A DNA stretch of 64,000 nucleotides from Chromobotia macracanthus (taxonomy: Eukaryota > Chordata > Actinopteri > Cypriniformes > Botiidae): contig JAZGTH010000013.1 in the NCBI GenBank assembly GCA_036877525.1, positions 11,148,001-11,212,000 on the forward strand, given 5' to 3'. Positions 1 through 11,233 of this stretch are shown piece by piece. Both the position numbers and the translations under genes were made by a program. Below the pieces are notes generated by a model that worked only from the letters and a program-made list of their open reading frames with translations, did not search any database and was not told the DNA's origin. Position 1 is the stretch's first letter. The number at the start of each line of letters is the position of its first letter.

Positions 1-1386
1 CAGACACTACGTCACCGGGTCATCCAGTGGGTCCACACATCACTCAGCACGGGACATCCCGGCATTTCACGAACCCTTAAACTTGTGCAGAATTCCTTCT
101 GGTGGCCTTCAATGACCAAAGATGTGGCCAATTATGTCAAGTCTTGCTCCATCTGTGCCCAGTCCAAGACTCCCAGGGACCTGCCGACGGGACTTCTACA
201 GCCTCTCCCGATTCCCCAACGACCTTGGTCTCACCTCTCCATCGACTTCATCACTGATTTACCCCTGTCTGATGGTTACACCACAATCCTGGTCATCGTT
301 GACCGCTTCTCCAAAGCCTGTCGTCTGGTTCCATTAAAAGGATTACCTACTGCCATGGAGACTGCTCAAGCCATGTTCCACCATGTCTTTCGAAACTATG
401 GTCTACCTGAAGACATTGTATCAGATCGAGGAACTCAGTTCACCTCTCAGGTTTGGAAATCCTTTTGTAACCTTTTAGATATCAATGTGAGTTTAACCTC
501 TGGCTATCATCCGCAGTCAAACGGTCAGGTGGAGAGGCTGAACCAAGAGATCGGCAGGTACCTGCGGACTTACTGCAGCCGCGAACAACATCGCTGGGCT
601 GAATTTCTCCCTTGGACCGAGTATGCCCAGAACTCACTCACGCACTCCTCTACAGGACTCACACCATTTCAATGTGTGCTGGGTTACCAGCCTCCCCTGT
701 TCCCGTGGTCAGGAGAACCATCGTCTGTGCCTGCTGTTAACGACTGGATTCGTAACAGTGAGAGGGTGTGGGACAGTGCCCATGTACGGCTTCAACGCGC
801 TGTGAGGAGGCAGGAGATTAACGCTAACCGTCACCGTCGCCCACACCCTCCATACCAACCTGGACAAAGGGTCTGGCTCTCCACAAGGGATCTCAAGCTA
901 CGTCTGCCGAGCAGGAAGCTCTCTCCCAGGTATGTTGGCCCATTTAAAATCATAAGACAGATTAATGAGGTCACTTACCAATTAGAGCTTCCTGCTGACT
1001 ACCGCATCTCTCCTTCTTTCCATGTGTCACTCCTCAAACCTTTCCACCGGGACGCTGACCCCGAGGCCATATTGCAGGAGCCACTGCCACCGCTGGACAT
1101 TGGCGGAACGCCGGCCTACAAGGTGAACGTCTTGCTTGACTCACGGCGAAGAGGGGGTCAGTTACAATACCTGGTGGATTGGGAGGGATACGGCCCAGAG
1201 GAGAGATCGTGGGTAGCGGCAGTGGACATTCTGGATCCCTCGTTCACGGAGGAGTTTCATCGAGCCAGACCTGACCGTCCAGCACCACGTCCACGGGGAC
1301 GCCCACGTAGAGCACCTGGAGGTGCTCCTAGAGGGGGGGGTTCTGTAACATCACGCCAGCAGAGGGAGCCCTCACCGGAATACTGA
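1..1386 (+). CDS. Ty3/gypsy pol 3' part: integrase plus chromodomain (5' partial)
   Basis: The frame is open from base 1 to the stop at 1384-1386 (461 codons), so the true start lies left of the window. It begins inside the zinc-binding HHCC region of integrase: GHPG, then CSIC at about residues 49-52. The DDE core follows with IDFITDLP (first Asp), IVSDRGTQF (second Asp) and SNGQVERLNQE (Glu). A C-terminal chromodomain-like block comes next: YKVNVLLDSR, then QYLVDWEGYG and a W-V pair. This order is that of a chromodomain-bearing Ty3/gypsy retrotransposon, whose integrase inserts the cDNA and whose chromodomain guides targeting. The catalytic triad and frame look intact in the visible part. 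The last 43 codons overlap the 3' LTR. Family membership is established knowledge; present activity is unknown. Confidence 0.93.
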   Translation, partial: QTLRHRVIQWVHTSLSTGHPGISRTLKLVQNSFWWPSMTKDVANYVKSCSICAQSKTPRDLPTGLLQPLPIPQRPWSHLSIDFITDLPLSDGYTTILVIVDRFSKACRLVPLKGLPTAMETAQAMFHHVFRNYGLPEDIVSDRGTQFTSQVWKSFCNLLDINVSLTSGYHPQSNGQVERLNQEIGRYLRTYCSREQHRWAEFLPWTEYAQNSLTHSSTGLTPFQCVLGYQPPLFPWSGEPSSVPAVNDWIRNSERVWDSAHVRLQRAVRRQEINANRHRRPHPPYQPGQRVWLSTRDLKLRLPSRKLSPRYVGPFKIIRQINEVTYQLELPADYRISPSFHVSLLKPFHRDADPEAILQEPLPPLDIGGTPAYKVNVLLDSRRRGGQLQYLVDWEGYGPEERSWVAAVDILDPSFTEEFHRARPDRPAPRPRGRPRRAPGGAPRGGGSVTSRQQREPSPEY

Positions 1387-1711
1387 CTGCTCATGCTCCC
1401 TCTGCTGAACTCTAAACTTACTTCCTGTTTGGCATTTATATAAACCTTGCTGCCACATGGCCATGTTGCGAAGTATTGCCAGATTAACACCTGACTACTA
1501 AGCATTCTCTTTTACTGCCTGCTTTCCTGTGATTTACCTATTGTTTGGTTCTCGTTTTCTGATTTTTGCCTAGCCCCTTTGTTTGACACCTGGATTGGAC
1601 TGTCTATGTTTATTACGACCCTTTGCCTGTACTTTCGACTTTGATTATGGATAACCCCAATAAACATCCGCAACTGGATCCTGCTTCAGTTTCTGCCTCA
1701 GCCCCCTTACA
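1344..1711 (+). repeat. 3' LTR of the chromodomain gypsy element
   Basis: It starts TGTAACATCACG directly after a purine tract (GAGGGGGGGG) and ends CCCCTTACA. It contains AATAAA at about 1661 and a TATA-like stretch at 1436-1443. The same LTR family recurs as a solo copy on the minus strand at 16,082-16,561, which is 112 bp longer. The pol stop codon lies inside this LTR. Confidence 0.9.
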
Positions 1712-1734
1712 CAATCCAAGCCAGACCTACCCAG

Positions 1735-2900
1735 CATATGGGTATATAAAGCAGGCCGCAGCTCATTTTTATTCAGGTTTGTGCTGAGGAGCCAAGATGT
1801 GTCCTGGCCAATCAGCGGTGTATCGAGCTTGCAGCAGGATCATAGCGATTGTTCCTACCACCACAGGAGAGAAGCACTACAGTGCACAGAACTCCTTTCT
1901 CTCTAGCTACGAGTGAAACACTGGGGAAATGCACCATTCCAAAGGGAAGGACGCTCTGGAGGCCACTGCCTACTCACAGGGAGGTAATGTATGAAGAAAA
2001 ACATGGACTGACTGGGGGCAGTACCAGATATGAGAGGAAGGTCGCTATGCTGCTCCTAACTGGGATGGAACTACTGTCAGCAGAGTCTGGCAGCATTAGA
2101 GTGCCAAGGGAAAGACATAAGTTTAAGGACAGGGAAAAATATATGCCTGAGTCTCAGGACAACGTAAGAGTAGGCAGGCCCAAACTGTAGGCACGTTTTG
2201 CCTGCAGGTCCCCAACCTTCTTGATGGCGCGGTCAGGAGTGATATCTTAAGGAGCTACCAACTTAAGCTTACATGACTCAAACTGTTCAAGAAGAGTCCC
2301 CTATAGTCCGCAAAGGACTATAGAGAGGTCCCATTAGGGTAAGAGGGGTAGTCTCGGGTGGCCAGTTCTTTAACTGAGAAAGAGGCGTTCCTGGATCACC
2401 AAGGTGGACATTGTCTGGTCAAGGGCCCGCGTTGTGACTTTCGTTGCCCAGAAGGCGAGGTCAGGTGCTGTATGCTGTTCCAAATGTAACAGTGAGCTCT
2501 CTGGGAGGAGCCAAGTTGTCACTTGGCAGCTCTGCTCCTGACACTGTGCAGGACGGGAAGGTCTGTGGGGACTGACCCGGCGAGGGTGTCTCCACAGTCA
2601 CTCTCAGGTCTCCCAGAGTGCTAACCAAATCTGTCGCCTTACAGCATTTAGGCGGGGAGGTATAATGGGTAGCAGCAGAGGGGGTTTGATCTATCAAGAA
2701 GAGAGAAAGCAGTGACCGCAGTGCTGAGATGAGCATGCGCTCACAGTGAGAGCATGACCTGACTGTGAATGCTGCCTCAGCATGCTTTTTGCCCAGGCAT
2801 GTGACACAACATTCGTGGTCACCAGATGAGGTCAGGAAGCAACCACATTCAGTAATGCACAAATGGAAAGACCAGTGTCTATAGCTCCTTAAGATAAGCT
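1735..2900 (-). mobile_element. Degenerate DIRS-like retroelement fragment, antisense
   Basis: This block reads as a cyprinid-type repeat (CCTGGCCAATCAGCG, then TCTCGGGTGGCCAG and GATCACCAAGGTGGACATTG) that I associate with DIRS-like elements. The assignment is from memory and is supported by the Cys/His-rich minus-strand reading frame at 2461-2862. No recombinase or reverse transcriptase remains here, so the copy is internally deleted. A 15-bp inverted pair (TATCTTAAGGAGCTA at 2243 and its complement at 2882) brackets its right part. Confidence 0.4.
2461..2862 (-). pseudogene. Gag-like Cys/His-rich ORF of the DIRS-like fragment
   Basis: The 133-residue frame begins with two closely spaced Cys clusters: HECCVTCLGKKHAEAAF followed by CSHCERM and a leucine-rich stretch. 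C..C / CLG..HA.A / C.HC patterns are what I expect from ORF1 (gag-like) of teleost DIRS-type elements. The C-terminal half is rich in Ser, Pro and Thr and has no recognisable domain. It is shorter than a whole ORF1 and sits in a fragment without pol, so it is called a remnant. The family call is inference from memory; the Cys pattern is visible. Confidence 0.4.
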
Positions 2901-3299
2901 CTTTAAATTAGAACCACTCTGCTGAAGCTCCATGAGGAACTGTTGTGTTGAACAGAGCAAAGAACCGCTGATTGCACTGTTTTTAATCCATCAAAATTAC
3001 TCTGTGTGTTTTGACTCAAAGAATGATTGAATAAAGGATGAGAGGCTGCAAAACACTTAGCTCCGAAGCAAAAATCAGAATGAAAGTGAGCTGCAGCCTG
3101 AAAGGAAACTGAAAGGGAACTCTGAACCAAAAAAACATCCCTCACCTTAAACTTGTGTTAATAGTAGTTTATTTTATATTTATTATTATTTTTAGGGGCA
3201 ACAGTATCGAAGCATACTGTTATTTAATATAATAATAATTATTATTATTTATATTATGACACAAAAGGGGCAGGGGCTTGAGGTCCCATGCATGCAACA

Positions 3300-3419
3300 A
3301 AAATCAAGACTAGGATGAGTCAGGATCCAAACAACATGCTCTGACATAGAACACAGGGGATGTCAGGATCCTGGTAGATAATCAAGAAAGACTCAGAACA
3401 GGAAGCCAGGATCCTGACA
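3300..3419 (-). repeat. Truncated 3' LTR of the non-autonomous element
   Basis: Matches the right end of the LTR at 5294-5710 (GTCAGGATCCTGG, then AATCAAGAAAGACT and CCAGGATCCTGACA). Homology fades left of about 3300. Confidence 0.7.
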
Positions 3420-3782
3420 TAACCCCCCCCCCCAAAAGGGTCGCACACTGGGTGTCCAAAAACAGACGGACAGACCAACAGAACAGACAACCCAGACAGG
3501 CGGACCAACAGACCAGACAGACTAAACCGACAGACTGGCCTGGCCGACAGACCTAGGCAGACACAACAGACCTAGGAAGACACAACAGACAGGCCAAACA
3601 GGCTTATAGGCAGACCATCAGAGCAGGAGGACCAGGCAGACAGACCGGGCAGAAAGATAGACTGACCGGGCAGGACAGACAAACCAGGCGGGCAGGCAGG
3701 TAGACCAGACAGGCTGACAGGCAGACAGACTAGACAGGCTTGCAGACAGACAGACTACACAACAGGCAGACAGACGACAGAA

Positions 3783-4433
3783 CTACACAACAGGCAGACA
3801 GACAGACTGGAGGACAACACAGGACAGGAACAAAACGTGACACAAGACGGGCAAAACGGGCATCATTACAGAAATCAAAAACACAGGATTACAAAACAAA
3901 GGGAACATAGGAGGGGGACCAAGGATGGGATGGCCCAGCGGAGCCAACGCTGGAGGATCACAGGACCCAGGGAACCAAGGACCAGGTCTGGGCAGAACAG
4001 TCCAGGCTGATGGAGGTATGGTGGAAGCTTGCGTGCGGGGCCCTTGAGTCCAGACTGGAGCAGCTGACCCCGGATGAGGCCGACCACTGGAAGGAGCCGC
4101 TGCCACAGGTTGCAGGCCAACGAACCAAGATGCAAGATCTGACACTGGAAGGCCTGGCCTTGGAGCAGACGCTGGATGACCTGCCACCGCTGGAGCAGGC
4201 CCTGGATGAACCGCCACCACAGGAACTGACCCAGGAACCGACCCAGGAACAGACACTGGAACCGACCCAGGAACAGACACTGGAACAGACACTGGAACAG
4301 ACACTGGAAGCGCTGGAGGGAAACAGACAGAAATAGCCAATGCCGCCGGCGCTGGGATACAGACAGGAGGAGCGGACGGTGCCGGAACACAGGGTGATAC
4401 ATGCGCAACTAGCCCTGGAACAGACACATACAC
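3783..4433 (-). other. Low-complexity Pro/Val/Ser repeat ORF inside the LTR element
   Basis: A 216-residue minus-strand frame dominated by SVPVSVPVSVPGSVP-type repeats and AP-rich segments. The DNA is a short tandem array (about 4225-4305) of the type CAGGAACCGACCCAGGAACAG / ACACTGGAACAG. Frames on both strands stay open because of the repeat composition. No domain is recognisable. It may be a spacer or a degenerate gag tail, and I do not claim that a protein is made. Confidence 0.4.
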
Positions 4434-4824
4434 AGATTATTCTGGAGGCTCGGGAACGGACATCTCCGGGGGCTCAGGAACAGACATCTCTGGAGTCATG
4501 GGCACAAGCATGGACATCTCCGGAGGCACAGGAGGAGCGAGCGCCAGAGCGGGAACAGGGGGCGCGAGCGCCGGAGCAGGCAGAGGAGGAAGAGCAGACT
4601 TCCCCTTCTTCCTTCTGGAAGAAGCAGACACAGGAGGCGCCAGTGCTGGAGCAGGCACAGGAGGCGCAGGAGCAGGCACAGAAGATGTGGCAGTCTTTCT
4701 CTTCCCCTTCTTCCTGCAGGAATGGGTGACGACCACGTCCAGAGCCGGATCCAGAGGAGCTGCTGCATGCGTAGCTGGGTCCAGGACAGACTCCACCACC
4801 GACTCGATGGAGTCCTGAGAGGTC

Positions 4825-5277
4825 CTATCCTCCTGGACTTGGGGCCCAGAGAGCCTTCCCGCTCAGTGGGGCCCTAAGGGAGACACAACTCAAGGACAGA
4901 CCCACTGCAGCCGGACCCCGACAGGACCGAGAGAAAACGGAAAGAAGACCCGCTGGAGAAGCTTCCTGCTCCTTCACCTGAAAGCACAACTCCCGCACCA
5001 GGTGCCAGAAGGGTAAAAGGACCAGCCAATTATGCTCCTGTACCGGTGGAGGGTGGTCGAGGCTGGCCATGAGGTAGGTGCCGACGAGGGGCTCAGCCAC
5101 GTCCACCTTCAGTGACTCAACAGCGTACTGTAGGAGGGTCTGGCCTTCCTGGGGAGGAAAAGGTCCTGCGTAGCTGCGCATGTCGGCTTCGGTGGAATGC
5201 CACCACTCCTTCATCAGCACCATCTCTGCTTTTTTTAAAAACGGTAAGAAGAAAAAAAGGTTGTCTGCTAGGTTCAA
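4825..5277 (-). CDS. Gag-like ORF of the non-autonomous LTR element
   Basis: A 150-residue frame starts soon after the 5' LTR (the element runs right to left), which is where gag should be. It opens with a hydrophobic/basic stretch (LFFFLPFLKKAEMVLMKEWW) and continues with PFPPQEGQTLLQYAVESLKV. I recognise no zinc knuckle or protease. Position and orientation are the main support. It could equally be a fortuitous frame; the homology is not certain. Confidence 0.35.
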   Translation of the reverse strand: MNLADNLFFFLPFLKKAEMVLMKEWWHSTEADMRSYAGPFPPQEGQTLLQYAVESLKVDVAEPLVGTYLMASLDHPPPVQEHNWLVLLPFWHLVRELCFQVKEQEASPAGLLSVFSRSCRGPAAVGLSLSCVSLRAPLSGKALWAPSPGG

Positions 5278-5293
5278 TTTGGCCAGTTCGTTC

Positions 5294-5710
5294 TGTCACG
5301 GTCACGAGAAACGAACCCAGTCGCAGACAGCGTTAGAACAGAAAAAGTCTATTTATATAAATAAACAAAATATGAACCCATGAGGGGGCAAAACAAGAAA
5401 CAAAACTGACTTTAAATAGAACTCAAAAAACCGGAGCAAAAACAAAACTAAACCGGAGAAAACACGGAGGAAAACACGGATCAAAAAGTCGGCTAGAAAA
5501 GACAAGACTGAACTTGGGATGTTAAACACGTCAGGGAATCTGAAAAATAAGAAAACAGGAAAAAACGAACCAGCACAAGACAGAAAACACAAGGGCATTA
5601 AATAGAAGCAAAACAAGGACAAATAAATAGAAATAAATAGAACACAGGGCATGTCAGGATCCTGGCAGATAATCAAGAAAGACTAAGAACAGGAAGCCAG
5701 GATCCTTACA
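5294..5710 (-). repeat. 5' LTR of the non-autonomous element (minus orientation)
   Basis: 417 bp. On the minus strand it starts TGTAAGGATCC and ends CGTGACA. The terminal 5'-TG...CA-3' is preserved, with the usual TGTCAGG start mutated to TGTAAGG. Related LTR pieces lie at 27,250-27,519 and 48,006-48,065. Confidence 0.75.
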
Positions 5711-6384
5711 CTTACCATGTCAAATAAAAAAGCAATAAAATGGAAGACAACCTGCAGCAATAATAGTGTCACCAGTCAGGTTTTATTTTGAAACTAACTT
5801 TCTTACTTCACAGAATAAATTCTTGGTCAATCAGAGGTTGGTATTTGGAAAAATACATTCCACACTGGTCTTCATTACATCAACAGGCGAACATCACTTC
5901 TGATACAGTAACATCTATTTGCACTTTCTCACCACATTCACTCATCACATTAAGCAACCAGTGTCTAAACATGTCAGTGAACTACATCATTCATATACAG
6001 TGTTAGACTATAGATCAGCAGTGACACGCCAGATGATTGCTCTGATGTGTCCTGAATGTCAGGGCCATGGACTGTAGGTCAGTGTAAGAAGTGAGCTCAC
6101 AATTATGCAGCGTGCATTATAAATGCTGATTATTTAATGGATAAGCAGCTCTCATCAGAGATCCTCACAATACAGATAGCAGAAGTTCACTTGTGCTTTT
6201 ATAACACACCTTTGTCAGAAAGCATTATTCACCACTAATGGCCATTTAAGTATCAGTGTATTCTGACAAAATAAAAATGTTTTCAAAGCAAAACATAAAT
6301 TTCGTTATGTGATAATGGATGTTTGCCTGGATTTTCTTCTTCTTATTATTATTGTTTTGTATTGTATCTGTTAGTTTTCTTATT
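5711..6384. other. AT-rich stretch without recognised features
   Basis: No conserved reading frame, splice signal or repeat that I can name. It ends in TTATTATTATT runs that lead into the next repeat cluster. Confidence 0.5.
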
Positions 6385-8300
6385 ATTAGGGGTCAAGCCT
6401 TAAAGGGCCGAAGAGCCTTATTGGATCTGTTAGTTTACTTATTATTATAATTAGGGGTCAAGCTGAGACCCCTATTGTATCCGTTAGTTTTCTTATTATT
6501 ATTATTAGACGTCAAGCCCCTTCGTTGCTTAACCACTATTGTATCCAATAATTTTCTTCTTCCGCTCTTGAAGTCTATGGCATCCCATAGAACTGTACAT
6601 AGAAAAGATATGAAATTTGGCACACAGAGGACAATCTGAAATGTTAAACATTAATGTTACAACAAATTTAGAGTCTCTACCACAAACCCTCTAGTGTCAC
6701 CAAAAGTTTCACTCCTGTTTATACTCATTATTTGTTATACTCATAAAGACTCGTAAGTCCTAGAAACAAAATTCCTTGACTCCGATTCCAATGCACCCTA
6801 TGACATCATTTTCCATAATGAAAATTCCACCATTTTGAATTTTCCAAAAGTCATACTTCTTCTACTCCTCCTAGGAGTAGGAGGTGTTTGTCTGATTTGC
6901 ACCAAATGTGTTACATAGCATCTAAAGCCACCCATGAAAGGTTATCAAAAGCTCTGTGATTGACCCAACCATTCTCAAATGTTGCACTAATTAATCTGAC
7001 GACGATCACACAAAAATGGATGTAAGGCTATATCTTCACAACAATTTGGTATATTGATGCCAAACCTGTCATTGACCTGAGGTGACGTACAGTTTCATTC
7101 ACATGCAAGGGCTTGTTAAAGGCTACACCTTCACAAAACTTTAGTGTATAGACACAAAGTTGGTATGTTTTATCACTAACACATCTTGTTCACCTCAGAA
7201 GAAATTTGGTGATAGGTCCACTTAATGGTCAAAAGAAATAAGCAATTGTATTTGTTTTAAGTGCTTTTACCTGTTTTTATACAGATTTTCAAAAATGAAT
7301 CATCAGATATGTCAACATATATTTTCCTTTGTGCCTTTTTTGGGCTTGACCCCGTAATTCCTATATTTATTGCATCTGTTAGTGTTTTTATTAGACGGCC
7401 TGAAGGGGCGAAGACACCTGTTGAATTCATTAGTGTTCTTCTTCTTATCATTATGATAAGGGGTCAAGCCCTTTCCTCTTCTTCTTGTACTTCTTCTGCC
7501 CCTGCATCTATGGCAACCCATAGAACCATACATTGGAAAATCATGAAATTATGTTCTCAGAAACAAAATTATTTTTTCCTCTGATTCTTTTGCTCATGCC
7601 AAACACACTCTATGCCGTGGACGTATAATTTTCCCTCTTGAAAATTTTTCATTTTTAATTGTTTGACAAACATGCTTTTTTAAACTCCTCCTATGGCATT
7701 TGTCTGATTTGCACGAAATGTGGTATGTAGCATCTAGAGACAACCCTGACACAAAGTTTTGGTATTCGTATCAATACCTCTTACCATTCTTGTATAACAC
7801 ATTTACAAATTTTTCAGGAAGCATGCAAAAATGGATTTGAGGCTGTGTCTTGGCAACGCTTTGGTGTATTAACATGAAACCTGATATGTGTCATGACAGG
7901 CTTCACTTGAGGGAGCATGCACAGTTTCTTCACAATGCCAATTATTGGTCCAGACATGCAACATGGCCATTTTTGTTTATAACTTTTGAAATGACTGAAA
8001 TTACATATTGCTATGTTTTGTATAACTTCTTTCTTTAGTTTCTTTGGCTCATGCCAAGTACTATGATACTAAATTTCTCCTAGTGATTGCTTCTACCTGT
8101 GGGCCATATTGAATTATTCTGAAAAACTTTTTGGAACTCTTCTACAGTGTTTGTCCAATTTGCATGAAACTTGGTATGTAGCATGGAGAGACATCCCTGA
8201 AATAAATTATGGGATTTGTGTTGATACCTCCTACCGTTCTTGTATACCACATCTATGAATTTTTTTATGTGCTTGCTAAAATGGAGCGACACTTTAACAA
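6385..8300. repeat. Cluster of 'GGGGTCAAGC / CTATGGCA-CCCATAGAAC' fish repeats
   Basis: The phrase AGGGGTCAAGC recurs at about 6388, 6451 and 7460, with related forms at 6510 (GACGTCAAGCCCC) and 7347 (inverted, GGGCTTGACCCC). It is followed by TTCTTATTATTATT and by TCTATGGCA(T/A)CCCATAGAACTGTACAT with GATATGAAATTTGGCACA. Blocks such as TTTGTCTGATTTGCACRAAATGTG repeat at 6893, 7701 and 8150. This is an abundant, apparently non-coding teleost repeat family; the superfamily is not assigned. Small ORFs here are shadows of repeat sequence. Confidence 0.65.
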
Positions 8301-9934
8301 GTATATTTAAAACCTTACAGAAACTTATTTCAGATTATGATGGATGGTCCACCACTATTATAATGTTTATTAAAACATGTTCATGTTTGTAAAACACAGA
8401 CCCCACTGTTAGGGACAACAGATAACAAGCATCTTCACCATCTGTGATAGCTCCTGGATTAGAAGTCTTCATGGGTCCACCATAACCAGAGGACCCAGCA
8501 CCTAACAGGTCAGCTATATTTCACATGGTCATCCTGGTCCTGGTTGGATCTTATTCTATTAGATCAGATTAGTCTGTTTAACATTTTAATAACCAAGCTA
8601 ATCAGAAAAGATCGGTTTTGTCTACAACAAACAGCACCAAAACAGCACTTCTGTATCAGAAGTGATGTCAAACCAATGATAAGAGTGTGTGTTTTGTAAC
8701 TTGCAATATTGTAAAACTAGAATGATAAAGTGTGAGCTGGGAAATAGAAAAAAGCTCTCCTCATGGCACTTATTGTTTCTATAGAAACCAGAGCTTCTGC
8801 AGTGATGCAATGACTTTACCAATTGGCGACTGGCTCTTTGATTTAGAGTAACAGTCGACAGGACAGAGTTAATACACATATACAATCGGTCAGCGCAATG
8901 TGACCGTTGTCCGATTGGCGTGAGCAGACAGTGGGTGGGGTCAATCTATTTGTGTTTGTGTGCACGTCTTGACGTTAGAAATATTCAAATACACAGAAAG
9001 CAATCCACAAATGCACAGAATGCAGTCCACAAATTAATGCAAGAGTTGTTTTTAGTTGCAAATCTCATTTTACTTACTTCTGAATTTGATTTAACATTGG
9101 GCAAATTCTAACATGTATTTTTAGATCTCATTCTGTCTTTTTGTGAATGTATTTTTTATTTGTGAAACTGTACATTTATTTGTTGATCATAATCTATTTG
9201 TTTTGTATTATACAACGATTCTGACCCCATAAGACAGCTACTAACATTACATTAGGTAAGACATTAGGTAATTTTCACAACTTTTAGATTAATTTGTTAA
9301 TAGCAAGCTGTGAAATCTATGCCGATCAGGTCTGTCTAGAACCTGAAGGATCTGGGTCGGTTTCTGGTAGCATATTGATGGCATTTTCTCAGTTCTGTCT
9401 GGGATCATCACAAATTCAGTCTCAGACTTTGGGATATTAAAAGTACAGATAAATTTACATTCAGATATATTTCCCACCACATGCACTGGGTATAGCTGCA
9501 AGACTCCAATGAAGAGTGATCATCTAATGTAAGAGTGGGCATTTGATTCCCCTTTATTCACGTAATCCTTCCCCATCCCCTTAACTCATCTCCGTATTAT
9601 CGTCTGTGCATTTGAATCATTTTGTCACATGGGGCTTTCTCCTTGCATTCCCTCGCCTCATTCTTCAGAGCATAATATGCGGGCTGAAAAGAAACATTTT
9701 ATTTCTGTCTACTGTCTGCTTGTATCAAATGTTTGCGGACTTTTATTCGGATGTATATATATATCAAATCATTTAAAAACACTTTTTGACATTCTGAAGG
9801 TTGTATTTGGCTCACAATGAGATTGTATACCTACTACAAGTAAGATTTATCTAATTCCTCCCTGTTTTTAAAAAATCCTCATTATTGAGATAAATGTTTG
9901 TTTCACATTACAAAGGTTGTAGTAGGTTTTTATT
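8301..9934. other. No gene recognised
   Basis: AT-rich DNA with scattered short ORFs. 8395-8560 (CACAGACCCCACTGTTAGGG, then GTCCACCATAACCAGAGGACCC) has higher complexity and looks like a worn repeat, but I cannot name it. Confidence 0.45.
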
Positions 9935-10015
9935 TTTTAATTCAATTTTATTTATATAGCAATGTTACATTGTTTCAAAGCACCTTCAAAGCACATATAA
10001 TGAAAATTAAAACAC
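9935..10015 (+). repeat. Fragment of 'TTTTATTTATATAGC' repeat
   Basis: TTCAATTTTATTTATATAGC followed by TTTCAAAGCACCTTCAAAGC is the start of a very common teleost dispersed repeat. Further parts of what I believe is the same family lie at 29.25-30.17 kb and 48.9-50.0 kb. Confidence 0.5.
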
Positions 10016-11229
10016 AGAAAACAGACAAATTATCAAACATGTATAACACAGAATAGAATATTTTTTATTGTTCATTATACGATGTTATAAGATACTATTA
10101 AAACTAATGACCTGTTTTTTACGGCGACATACTATATGTGACATTTTACCAATACCTCCCTTTATAAGAATACAGTACTTAATTATTTTAAGACAAAAAT
10201 CACTATAATTCAACTTTATTGACTTTTTGACAATACCTCAGTTTATATGAATACAGTACTCAGTTATTTTAGAAAATAAATAACTAAATCACCATAATTC
10301 ACCTATATACATTTGAGAGATACTAATTATAAAACAGCATTTGTTTACGATCGTAAGTTGTAACTTGTATTAATAAGGACCAGTGGCAATAAGGGGCGCA
10401 TGGGCACTGCTCCTCCAAATTTTGCCAAAGAAGAAAGCTACTTTGCCATTTTTAAAAATTAGTTAAATATTTATCGCAAATTAATAACTAAATAAAATAA
10501 TTTAGTCATACTATACCACTGTTTATATATTATCATATTATCATTTATTAAAATAAAAGCTGTATTTCGTTCATACGAAAGTGAGAGAAAGAGAAAGCCT
10601 CATCATTTGACTGATAGGTACTGATCAATGTGGAAGCAAGTGAAATATCTTAAAAGAAGAAAGTTGAAAAGTAGAAAATTGCAACAATACCCCTTCACAA
10701 GGCATCTGGATGAAGAAAAAAGAGGATAAAGGAGCTTGGACCAGATCAACCCAACTTGTAAATTCAGCAGCAGTCAGGTGATCACGGTCGAGCTTACGCT
10801 AGGTGCTTCTCCACCTATTTATTCCAGTTTTCACATTTTTAATAGATTCAATCCCTGGACCAAGCTAAGGTTAAGTGCTCAAGAGGAACATTGGTATAAA
10901 GGTCATGGCTCACTCCATTTAATTTAGTGCACAAATCACGGCCAGCATGTATTATGAGTTGACATTTTACAACAGCTTTTAAAGGCCTTTCTGTAATTTG
11001 AAACACTCTCCTTTCATGCTGTACAGAATACCTAAAGTTTTGTTTGCTTCAAATTACGTTCCATTTTAGAGGCTGCTCTCTATAGGGCATGGGTATGCTC
11101 ATTATGCCACAGCGTTGGGTTGCTGTCCTTTATCTTTTTTAGCCGTAGAGGAGCAACTTTGTCTACGGTGTTAGAAAAGAGGGAGTTAACATTTTCTGTT
11201 GCACTATCAAGGTATTCAAAGTTATCTGT
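10016..11229. other. No gene recognised
   Basis: AT-rich DNA with two similar ATACCTC(C/A)(C/G)TTTATA-GAATACAGTACT blocks (10,151 and 10,234) that form an approximate duplication. No supported exon. Confidence 0.45.
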
Positions 11230-11233
11230 TACG

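Larger units (their letters stand above)
3300..5710 (-). mobile_element. Non-autonomous LTR element with proline-rich internal region
   Basis: In minus orientation it has a 5' LTR (5294-5710), an internal region with no pol, a run of G next to TGTCAGG (polypurine tract, + strand CCCCCCCCCCCCAAAAGGG at about 3423) and a truncated 3' LTR (3300-3419). Both LTR pieces share ATGTCAGGATCCTGG and CAGGAAGCCAGGATCCT. The internal part encodes a short gag-like frame (4825-5277) and a Pro/Val/Ala-rich frame (3783-4433), and no reverse transcriptase, protease or integrase. It therefore must have moved, if at all, with enzymes supplied by a relative. Confidence 0.7.

Noticed and set aside
4010..4818. Plus-strand Glu/Gln/Thr-rich ORFs opposite the proline-rich frame
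   Set aside because: Complement of the same short tandem repeats; no start context or domain.
6435..8292. Numerous small ORFs on both strands
   Set aside because: Fall in the GGGGTCAAGC repeat cluster; not conserved between repeat copies.
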